NCBI GenBank assembly: GCA_008704415.1
Contig: VXIS01000018.1
Span: 1-64,000, forward strand
Length of the DNA stretch: 64,000 bases
Reading direction: 5' to 3'
Source of the DNA: Sphaerosporella brunnea
Lineage: Eukaryota > Ascomycota > Pezizomycetes > Pezizales > Pyronemataceae
Of this stretch, positions 55,419-64,000 are shown piece after piece. The notes under the pieces were generated by a model that saw only the letters and a program-made list of their open reading frames with translations, was not told the DNA's origin and did no database searches. The position numbers and the translations under genes are program-made. Positions within the stretch are counted from its first letter, which is position 1. Every line of letters starts with the position of its first letter.

Positions 55419-56960
55419 ATGGCCGGAGTCGGTCGAGACACCTCGAAGACCGCCATGCTCAAGCTGGTCCTGCCGCACGTTCCGCACCTGCTGCTGCGCT
55501 CCAGCGCGCATCTCTTGCGTCTTTCGTCGACCTCGCAATACTGGGACTTCAAATCCACGCTCACCGTCGAGTTTATCCGCTCCATGCTTGCTACTCCGGC
55601 GAACCCTCCAGTGCCCATCGAGAAACATCAGCGGCACACTACTAAGCCCACTCCTGTCGCCGCCAACACTTGGTGTGTGCCGATAAACTACTCGCCGAGC
55701 GAAGATTTCGACGGCGAAGCCCGGATCCGCGACGCGATTGTTGCGCTCGGAGGGGAGGAGGACGCGATCCTCGTTACTCCGGCCGCGGAGTTGTCGGGAG
55801 AGTGGATCTCCTACCGCTCTTCACCGCTTCCTTCAAACACTCCCAACGTCCCCGACTACCCGGCGCTCCTCGCCAACACGGAAGAGAAAGAGGCGGTCGT
55901 GCTCTACCTCCACGGCGGCGCATACTGCCTCTGCGATCCCCACACTCACCGCCCGGCAGTTGCGCGTCTCTGCAAGTCTACAAAAACCCGCGCTTTCGTA
56001 CCACGATACCGTCTCGCCCCGCAAAGTGCTTTCCCTGGGCCATTGCTGGATGCGCTGGTTAGCTACTTGTTTCTTCTCTACCCTCCTCCCGGTAGCTTGC
56101 ACGACCCTATCCCGGCAGAGAAAATCGTCTTTGCTGGAGACTCGGCCGGTGGGAATCTCAGTCTCTCACTTCTTCTCTTGACCCAATATTTCAAGCGCGC
56201 TGGAATCCCGGTCTCTTGGTATGGCCGCTCAGTTTCCGTGCCCCTACCTGCGGGTGTAGCCGGCTCCTCAGCATGGTGCGAGATCAGCCGCTGTTTCGGC
56301 TCTCTCGCCAGCTTTCCTCAGGGGTCCGAGGACACCTGTCAACCCTCCGACTACCTTCCATGCGCCGTCGAGTCCGCCAAAGTGGGCTTTGCCGAGTCAC
56401 CGGGATGGAATGAGCAGCTGAGGAAGGAGAAGGGGATGACGCAGTTGTATGCACCGGACAAGCTGATGGCTCATCCGCTTGTTTCCCCGTTGCTCAGCGA
56501 GACCTGGGATAAGGAGGTGCCCGTGTATCTCTCCATCGGCGACGAACGTCTTCGGGACTCGAACCTTTTCCTTGCTCACCGTCTCCTCGAAGCAGGGGTC
56601 CCGACGAGATTCGAGTGGTACGAAGGAATGCCCCACGTCTTCCCTGCAATATTGATGCATACCGAGGCTGCGCGACAGGCGTGGGAGGGAATGGCAGGCT
56701 TCGTTTGCCATGCCACTGGCGTCGAAACCAAGTCTGCACAGGAGATGTGGGGAGCGTGGAAATGGCATCCGAAAACGTTACAGCGCACTGCCGTTGAGGC
56801 GGAAGAGCTGAAGTGTTATGACCTGGAGTTTCATCAGGTCAGAGAGATGGTTAGGACTGCGATCGTCAGGTTTAGGGAGTTGTTCAAGGAGGCGCAGGAG
56901 GGACGGAGGGTTGCGGAGAGAGTGGGCGCAGTGGAGGGGGCTGCAAGAGCCAGAATTTAG
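55419..56960 (+). CDS. Alpha/beta hydrolase, HSL family
   Basis: Single-exon frame of 513 residues. The oxyanion-hole motif HGGAY is at 165-169 and the nucleophile motif GDSAGGN at 240-246 (Ser242). The acid lies in SIGDERLRDS (about 375-380) and the His in MPHVF (about 405). These define the hormone-sensitive-lipase type, carboxyl-ester hydrolases of the abhydrolase_3 group, as in lipases and arylacetamide deacetylases. The N-terminus has a Leu-rich stretch (LKLVLPHVPHLLL) that may contact membranes. The C-terminal ~100 residues extend past the core. An alternative start is the Met at 55455. The physiological ester is unknown. Confidence 0.85.
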   Translation: MAGVGRDTSKTAMLKLVLPHVPHLLLRSSAHLLRLSSTSQYWDFKSTLTVEFIRSMLATPANPPVPIEKHQRHTTKPTPVAANTWCVPINYSPSEDFDGEARIRDAIVALGGEEDAILVTPAAELSGEWISYRSSPLPSNTPNVPDYPALLANTEEKEAVVLYLHGGAYCLCDPHTHRPAVARLCKSTKTRAFVPRYRLAPQSAFPGPLLDALVSYLFLLYPPPGSLHDPIPAEKIVFAGDSAGGNLSLSLLLLTQYFKRAGIPVSWYGRSVSVPLPAGVAGSSAWCEISRCFGSLASFPQGSEDTCQPSDYLPCAVESAKVGFAESPGWNEQLRKEKGMTQLYAPDKLMAHPLVSPLLSETWDKEVPVYLSIGDERLRDSNLFLAHRLLEAGVPTRFEWYEGMPHVFPAILMHTEAARQAWEGMAGFVCHATGVETKSAQEMWGAWKWHPKTLQRTAVEAEELKCYDLEFHQVREMVRTAIVRFRELFKEAQEGRRVAERVGAVEGAARARI

Positions 56961-57946
56961 ACTAAGGTGGCTAAAGGCGGGCGATACCATTTATTCGGCG
57001 TATGTCGAAGGCAGCGTTTTGAGAAGTTTGCAGCAGGAAGGCTTTGGGCTTTGGAATTAACAGCTCCCTTCGTGCGTCATGTGTTAACACTCCCTTGGCA
57101 GTAGTGGTCTAATAATATTCAGTTAAATATGAAAGAACTAAACTGTTTACGGTAAAAAACGAGTGATCTGTGTTGAAACAGGTCATGAGAAAGCTATTTT
57201 TTGAGTTTTTTCTGACGTCGCCTCTGACTTTGCCCTCGCCCCACCAGACCCTCGTCGCGCAACCTCACTCCTACCATCAGGCAGCTAGCGCCCAGGAGGG
57301 CTGGTTGTGCGCTTCCTGAGCATCCTCTTCAAATTCAACTAAGCTAGTGAGTGGTAGGCAGTTCATACCAACTGCGGAGCTCCAGGATGTGCATATTGAC
57401 GTGGATGTAGGCCAGTTTATCCGCAGTTTGGGCGCCGAGCCGATTACGCTTTTTATCGTGTATGAGGTTTCTATTTAATGTATTAGTTAATACTGAGTCT
57501 GTTGGGGAGAGAGCATGAGATACTTGGTTGAAAATGAGCGCTCTGAGGGCACTGAATTGGAGAGTGTGTGGAACATGCGGAGGGCAACTTGTGCCAGCTC
57601 CGTCGAAAACGGCTCCATTTTCTCCCTAAATTTTTTTTTGGAGGGTACGCCTTACCGAAAAGCCAGCCTTTCGCTCCAAAAAATACGGTAGTCAAGATGA
57701 TAACCAGCCAAGTAATCAACGATTCAGTCAAGTTGCCTCACCGCCATTGCCGCCGAGTGTCTTGTACGTGTTTTTCAAGTAGAGGACTGTCGAGCACCAC
57801 CCATTTCAACATGACAAGACCCTCCTTACACCCCTCGTTTGCTGCTAGAGTCCTATAAAGCTTTCAGATTATGGATATACCTAGCTTGTGAGAAAAAAAA
57901 CAAAATAAAAGCAGAAACCAAACTAACCTATTTCCAAGCAGCCATC
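56961..57946. other. Intergenic
   Basis: No gene recognised between the hydrolase and the kinase-like gene. Confidence 0.5.
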
Positions 57947-60488
57947 ATGTCTGGCCTTAACCTCCAACCTTTGTTCAGCGCCATGGCGGTAGACCTCGGG
58001 CTGCCGTTAAGCACCATCGGGCAAAACGTACGTCTTATTGCCGGCACGCCGGATGCAGGAACGAACTATCACGTTATACTATTCGATTTGGGCTCCCGAA
58101 GATATGCCATTCGTGTCCCCAGGGCGACAGAGTGGGCGCCACCACAGCCGGAATGGGCACGCCGCTATCTTTCCCTGTCGACTATATGCGCCACGGAGTA
58201 TGCGCGCAGGGCGGGCTTACTGGTACCGCAAACCTTCGGATACGGACTCACTGAGGTCAATCTGCTTCGGCAGCCTTATCAACTCCTTGAATGTGTTCCT
58301 GGCATGGCTTTAAGCAACATCCCACAAGCAACACTCAGGGACGGGCCCCAAAGACGCCTGGTGCGCTCGTTTGTCCGGTTCTTGAGAGGCTTGGAGGCAA
58401 CGTCATTCCCAACGTTTGGCTGGGTGTCCCCGCCTGGCACAGACACTATACCGATACAGGCTGGCATGGGAACCCCGAACCAGATGCCAGATCTGCAACC
58501 GCAGGTAACACGTTTTGCCGGTGGACAGGGCCTCGGCTCTTATACATACTTTTCCGCAAGACCGCAGGGGGAACCCACGACGTTGAGAGAACTCCTGATC
58601 CACGACATCCAGCAGCGCCTGATCGTTGATCCGCAGCCGGAGCTGGCCCAACCGCGACAAAATGCCATAACCTCCCTTCAAAAGGCGAATATCCTTCCTA
58701 TCCGTGTCGACGATTGTATTTTACAACATTCAGACCTCCAAGCACGCAACGTTCTTGTCGACCCAACCACTTGCGCCCTCACCGGTGTGGTCGATTGGGA
58801 CAAGCCATTGTCGACACCAAGATCCCTCACAAGAGCGCCGGGCTACATTGGCTGGGTGTGGGGTGCAGAGGCCAGCACTGACCCAGCGAATAACATGTAC
58901 CAAGACATTCGGCGCAGAGGATCCCCACAAGTCCGCCGGTACATGCGAAGAGTTATTAATGCCCACATACCAGGGTACTGGGCGGAGCTCATTCAATGGC
59001 GCCCTTTGGAGGCAAAACTGTTGAACTTCGTGATCAGAATTCGGGCCTGGAACCAGAGAGATCTGCAGTTACTGAGAAATGAGCTTGAACAAGCAAAAGA
59101 GCTGGGGTCAGGCTCTACCTACGATGACGACGACGAGGACGACGATTGGCCCTATCCAGGAGAGAGTGACGATGAGGATAATGACAATGATAACTCTGAT
59201 CAGAGAAAGAAAGGCGAGAAGAAGAGTGACAAGGGGAAGGAGAAGGCTGACGACCACGAGAAAGAAAACGACGATGACGCGGATGACGATGATCAGAACG
59301 GGGCGACCGGAGGGGCAGCGAGCGGTAGTGGGTCAGCAAGTGGTAGTGGAGCCGCTAGCGGCGGCAAGGGGGCCAGCGAAAGTAAGAGAGCCAGCGGAGG
59401 TAAAGGGGCCAGCGGCAGTAAGGCGGCCAGCGGAGGTAAGGGAGCTAGCGGAGGTCAGACGGCCACCGGGAGTGCAGCAGCCGGCGGAAGCGGCTCGGCG
59501 AGTAGCAGTGGAGCCGCTAGTGGTGGCAAGGGGGCCAGCGAAAGTAAGGGAGCCAAGAGTGGCAAGGGAACCAGCGGAGGTAAAGCGGCCACCGGAGGCA
59601 AAGCGGCCACCGGAGGTAACGCGGCCACCGGAGGTAAAGCCGCCACTGGAGGTGAAGCGGCCACCGGAGGCAAAGCGGCCAGCGGAGGTAAAGCGGCCAC
59701 CGGAGGCAAAGCGGCCACCGGAGGTAACGCGGCCACCGGAGGTAAAGCGGCCACTGGAGGTGAAGCGGCCACCGGAGGTAAAGCGGCCAGCGGAGGTAAA
59801 GCGGCCACCGGAGGTAACGCGGCCACCGGAGGTAAAGCGGCCACCGGAGGTAAAGCGGCCACCGGAGGCAAAGCGGCCACCGGAGGTAACGCGGCCACCG
59901 GAGGTAAAACGGCCAGCGGAGGTAAAGCGGCCAGCGGAGGTAAAGCGGCCACCGGCAGTGAAGCAGCCATCGAAAGCGGTTCCGAGAGTGACAGTGATGC
60001 CGCTAGCGGTGGCAAGGGGGCCAGTGGAAGTAAAGGGGGCAGCGGAAGTAAGGGCGCCAGCGGCGGCAAGGGGACCGGCGGAGGTAAGGGCGTTAGTGGT
60101 GGTAAGGCGGCCCGCGGTAGCACTTCGGCGGGCGGCAGTGGAGTGGCTAGTGGTAGTGGCAGTGCGTCGGCACCAGCAGGGTCCAATACCCAGCCCATTA
60201 CCTCCGCGGCTGGCTTCAATCGTGTGAAGAAAGTACAACCCTTTTGTCCTTTCTGCGGGACCCGCGTAGACAGGATGAATTTTATGGTAAGAGGCTCACT
60301 TTCATCCCTTTTAGTACTGTTACTGACGAGCGATCTAGACAGCCACAAGCTGCCACGGACTGGGCACACCTTGCAATGTCACCGACTGGAGCACTTTGTT
60401 GGCGTCCCTGCCTGACCCACTCCCGGCAATTATCTTGCAACAGAGAAAGCAGCGCGCTGCTTGGATGAAGGCTAGAAGGCGGCCATAG
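57947..60488 (+). CDS. APH-like kinase with long Gly/Ala/Ser/Lys repeat tail
   Basis: Exons 57947-60286 and 60339-60488 (52-nt intron) give 829 residues. The start is the ATG at 57947; the upstream open frame has no support. Residues 1 to about 385 follow the aminoglycoside phosphotransferase/choline-kinase-like fold common in fungi. LQHSDLQARNVLVD (catalytic loop, Asp263) and LTGVVDWD (metal-binding Asp) are present. The usual HGD is HSD, so activity is uncertain. An acidic segment follows (DDDDEDDDW, about 395-455). Then about 300 residues are repeats of KAATGG, KAASGG and KGASGG. The tail ends with CPFCGTRVDRMNF and SCHGLGTPC, two Cys pairs resembling a zinc ribbon, completed only across the intron. 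Substrate and location are unknown. Confidence 0.8.
59560..59960. repeat. 18-bp minisatellite in the kinase-like gene
   Basis: About 22 units of an 18-bp repeat (GGTAAAGCGGCCACCGGA with small changes) encode KAATGG. Looser versions extend both ways to about 59310 and 60150. All keep frame. The repeat leaves long frames open on all phases, which explains spurious frames on both strands. Confidence 0.9.
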
Positions 60489-62129
60489 AGTGGGGACACA
60501 GCTGGATAATGCCGCGTGTATTGTGTTTTTTTCGCCTGTGTTCTTGACTTGCTGTTTTACCACCTTAGGTGTCTTGTTAATGCTTGATAAGTACAAGCAG
60601 ACAATATATGCCTCTAATGGCTCTATAAATGCTTTCACTTTTAACCTACAGGCGCTTCAGGCTCTAAAGATACGCCTCCTTCTAACAAAGTGTGTAGTCG
60701 TGAACATAGACGATCACTCAAAGGTACTAAGGGTCGATTATTATAATTTAAGCTCATTAGTAACAATACTATACGCTGAATTTCTTATATTTCTGAAAGC
60801 AATACCGAGTTAATGCTTCAAACTGCAGTGGAAAACAAAGTTCGCGCCGAGACCGAGTGATACCCACGATTCGGTGTTTTTTTTCGACGTCCGTCAGCAT
60901 TTTCATCGCGGCAAGAGCGCCGGGAGCCACTCTGGCACTACAAATCATCTCCGACTTCAAGATCCATTAGCTGCTCCTCGATGTCTGGTAACTCCTTCTC
61001 TTCAACCTGATCCCAACTGCGTGGTTCCTTGAAGGACCGCTCCAAGATGCGCCCGTTAAGCGCCCATTGTTATGTATGTAGGATAGCTTATCAGCGCGCT
61101 CTGCTGTGAAAATGATCGGCACAGGTGCGTAGGAGACGGAAGTCCAGCCAGCCCTGTGGCAAAGGGTGCCATTTCTTCACTGAAACTAGCAGTATGTTCA
61201 CTGGCAGAAACCGGGGCTTTATATACGCCATGGTCGGTGTCTACTTTCTCACTTTCAAGAGTCACAGAATGCGGATGACTCTTTTTTTCCTAGGCAGCGT
61301 ACCCTCTTTCTCTCTTTTTCCCAACGAGCCATACATAGTTTTATACCTCGCTCAAGCGCAGTAATAAAGAGTGAAACTTTAACAAATCTTAGGTTTCCTA
61401 ACCGAAAAGAATGTAATCGAACCATAATCCTCGACCCCTAATTATTGGCTCAAGATCTGGGCCACTCATGTTGATATTAGTCTGTAGTCGGCTACTTTTT
61501 TAGCCACAGTAGCTATCGACCTGTCGATGTTACCCCGCCGTCCCACAGACTAGTTGATATTGGGAAGTTCTCCTTCGGGGTCCGAAGTGACGAAGAAGGC
61601 CATTTTTATCTTACTCACACTCAAGGCGTCGACCGCTGGCATAGTAGCATACGATAATATTGCGAATTTCTGTCAAATGGTGCTGCAGTGAAAAGGGTTT
61701 AAGCACCAATTATCGTGGGCTCGGACCGCGGAAGCAACTGGACTTTTGTGCCCGCGTTAGTTATCATTGGTTGGGCGCTCTCATCATGGTCTATCACTCA
61801 CATCTCAGTTGGCCAATCACCACTGATCTGGTCACACGTTTTCGTTGTCATAGTCGACGAATACGCTCTTCGCCATCTATACCAAGCAGGCTGATAGATA
61901 ACTAGAGTACTTTTGATGCATACACGCTGGCACGCCAGCTTGTCACAAGAGTGGAATTCGAAGATTAAACACCGGGCGTCGGACTCGTAGATGCAAGGCG
62001 AATAACTCGTGCATTGCTGTTATGAAGCTTGGCCATACCAAAAGCTTTTTTTCTCTACCCACACATACAATACAATCCGCATTTCCATCCTCTCAGATAA
62101 CCCGACCAAATGCTCCCCTCCTTGACCAT
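60489..62129. other. Intergenic
   Basis: No gene recognised between the kinase-like gene and the GH6 gene. Confidence 0.5.
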
Positions 62130-63641
62130 CTACGTGAAGCTGGGGTTCGCGTTCGTCAGCAGCTGAACGAAGTAAGCCTGGAACCAGGTTCCAGCCTCGG
62201 GAGCGGGCTGAAGGGCATCGCTCTGGCCGCAGTGGTAATCGTAACGAGCGGAGGAGGTGTTGCTGGTACCATCCGACTCACCACCGGGCTTGACCCAAAC
62301 GAAGGCATCGAGGTTGGCATCATCAGGGGTCGTTCCGGGGCGGGTTCCGAAGCCGGTTCCGAGGCTGTTTTCTCTGTTAACTGCCGCTCTCGATGACGGT
62401 CAAAGGAAGGTTCTTACGCATTGCACCAATCGCCCTGCTGAATTTGGCCGGTGGGCTGCTTTCCGCTGCGGCCCTGGTCAACAATGTAGTGAGTGTTCGA
62501 CCAGCCTTGTCCATCAAGCGCGGAAGCCATGGCGTCGATGTAGCGCTTCTCGTCGCAGTTGGGGTTGGGTGTGGTGTACGAAGGGCTTCAAAATAAACGT
62601 CAGTGAGCCTGGGAACTCGAAGAGAAAGAATGAGAGAGTTACCAGGTAGCGATGGACCATGCGTTGTAGTTGGCAACGTTGGTGGCCAGACCCCGGAGGT
62701 TAGCGGGACTACCTGCATCCTGCCTGATCTGAGCGAATAGCTGAGCGGCAGGTGGCAGGTTTGCTGGCCATCCAAGCCAACCTCCGTGACCACCGTCTAG
62801 GTACTGGGCAACGTTGGACAGGGCGCCAAACTTTTTGACGGCATAGGCGATGAGGGTCTTGTAGGCACTCGCGGCATTGGAGCACTTTGCCACATTGGAG
62901 TTGGTAACCAGATTGGCAAGCGAGTCAGGCTCGATGATCAATGCAACAGGAATGTCAGGGAAGTCTGCAAGGATGGTATAGATAGCATCGATGTAGTCGG
63001 ACTGGTAGATAGCGGACCCGTTGTTGGCAAGAGAGAGCTCTCCGTTGGAGGCGGCAGCGGCGCAGTCACGCTCAGGGAGATCGTACACGACGAGCGGGAC
63101 AATCACGTTCTTGGTGTCAGCATCCTTGATCGACTGGAGGTAGGTGCGCACGCTGGGGACCTTCGCCCGTGTGTCCAGCCAGGTGAAGGAGGGAACTTGG
63201 GCAACCTTAGCCGCGGCGGAGGCGAGGGCAGTGTTGCCGGCCGCGATGAGGGATGGGATGGCTAGGCTGGAAACCTCAGAGGCGTAGTATGGGTTGGCCC
63301 ATTGGGTCCTGCCAGCGAATGGGTTGTTGGTGTTGCTCGCGCCACCAGCGGTGGTGGTGGGGGTGGTGGTGGTGCTGACGCTACCGCCGCCATTATTGGT
63401 AGTGGCTGTGGTCGTGGCCTGGCTGCCAGGAATACACTGGGAGTAGACTATGTCATTGTCAGTACTTCTTCTTTCCTGCGGTTTCTCCTTGATAGAACCC
63501 ACAGTCGTTCATCTTGGAGCAGGTGTAGCCAGAGATACAAGAAGTCGCTCCGGACCAGCCAGTACCACCGCACTGTCCCCAGGCACTCTGCTGGGCTGCA
63601 GCAACCGCGATTAGCGCGGAGGCCAGAATGAAGTTCCTCAT
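62130..63641 (-). CDS. Cellobiohydrolase II, GH6 with N-terminal CBM1
   Basis: Exons 63641-63503, 63447-62643, 62585-62418 and 62364-62130 give 448 residues, the normal size. The signal peptide is about 1-16. The cellulose-binding CBM1 (17-53, [22 protein letters not shown]) is joined across intron 1. A Thr/Ser linker (about 57-85) leads to the GH6 catalytic domain. [16 protein letters not shown] (Asp174) and [10 protein letters not shown] (Asp221) hold the two key Asp residues; [13 protein letters not shown] and the C-terminal [16 protein letters not shown] are typical. The enzyme releases cellobiose from the non-reducing ends of cellulose outside the cell. Intact by every feature visible. 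Confidence 0.97.
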
Positions 63642-63744
63642 CGTGAAGTGGGTTCCTTTAGACGATCTGCGGTGCCGGTGAATGCTTGTCTAGAGAATGT
63701 GCTGGCTGCTGCGGATGAGGATTCAGTTTTCGGGGGAATCTCGA

Positions 63745-63752
63745 TTTATATA
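63745..63752 (-). promoter_or_regulatory. TATA box of the GH6 gene
   Basis: TATATAAA on the minus strand, 104 bp before the ATG at 63641. Confidence 0.6.
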
Positions 63753-64000
63753 CTGGTGACTACACCGTAAAATAATCGCCTCTCTTGGCAGCGCGTTCAG
63801 CAACCTCGGGGTAACGTCCGTCACCAGGCCGCTTTCGTGATCAGGCCAAAGCGGAACGGTAGTTGACGTTATTGTTGTTCATCGTTGCGGCCCGGCCTTA
63901 CCGTCGTGTCTGGTATCCGCCGTTTTTAACCGCGGTGTAGTGTAGGAGCCCTGCATATAGAACGGAATATTCTGCTGGCTCTATAGCCTTGAGCTAGCTA
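63753..64000. other. Upstream region of the GH6 gene
   Basis: Upstream promoter sequence; no confident activator or repressor site was identified by eye. Confidence 0.4.

Noticed and set aside
59079..60369. Long open frames on both strands over the kinase-like gene
   Set aside because: They are by-products of the 18-bp in-frame repeat, which leaves several phases free of stops.
1..64000. CRISPR array, prokaryotic operon or phage
   Set aside because: Spliced fungal genes throughout; the repeats lack the regular repeat-spacer pattern.
1..64000. Secondary-metabolite gene cluster
   Set aside because: A GMC oxidoreductase and a hydrolase are present but far apart, with no backbone synthase, transporter or cluster regulator.

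Overview
This window is nuclear DNA of a filamentous ascomycete, most likely Pezizomycotina. The evidence is short introns of about 45 to 67 bases with GT..AG ends, two proteins carrying the fungal Clr5 domain, secreted plant cell-wall enzymes (a GH6 cellobiohydrolase with a CBM1 module and a GH12-fold protein), a secreted GMC oxidoreductase and an aminoglycoside-phosphotransferase-like kinase. The species cannot be told from the sequence. Genes were rebuilt by joining reading frames across introns whose phases agree.

Layout. 1-5 kb: a four-exon secreted GMC oxidoreductase on the minus strand. 5-16 kb: no host gene, but seven copies of a strongly conserved block of about 160 bp with Pol III A-box and B-box-like sequences, embedded in longer diverged repeat units. 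The fourth unit holds a decayed pogo-type transposon that itself carries three later insertions, each with a clear target-site duplication. 16-24 kb: an alkyltransferase-like gene with an in-frame stop, a hypothetical protein, a coiled-coil protein gene with two almost identical adjacent introns, and a large protein with a repeated ~65-residue module and an acidic repeat tail. 26-32 kb: a small basic protein, an SRA/YDG-domain protein, a GH12-fold protein lacking both catalytic glutamates, and a possible 60-residue membrane protein. 32-36 kb: another nested transposon and sequence without genes. 36.5-38.3 kb: a Clr5-TPR protein. 38.3-44.5 kb: mostly empty, with one TA-flanked MITE. 44.5-52 kb: a coiled-coil protein, a second Clr5 protein with the same first-exon length and first-intron phase, and glyoxalase I. 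52-55 kb: transposon debris (Myb/SANT-like fragment, two MITEs, a MULE-type zinc-finger piece). 55-64 kb: an HSL-type alpha/beta hydrolase, an APH-like kinase with a long Gly/Ala/Ser/Lys repeat tail and a C-terminal zinc-ribbon-like motif, and a CBM1-GH6 cellobiohydrolase.

The genes form no obvious single pathway. The GMC enzyme, GH12-fold protein, hydrolase and GH6 enzyme fit a plant-litter lifestyle. The most unusual material is the repeat array with its nested insertions, the duplicated intron, and the repeat-rich proteins at 21.6-24 and 58-60.5 kb. The SRA protein, a candidate reader of methylated DNA, is worth considering beside the CpG-type differences between repeat copies.
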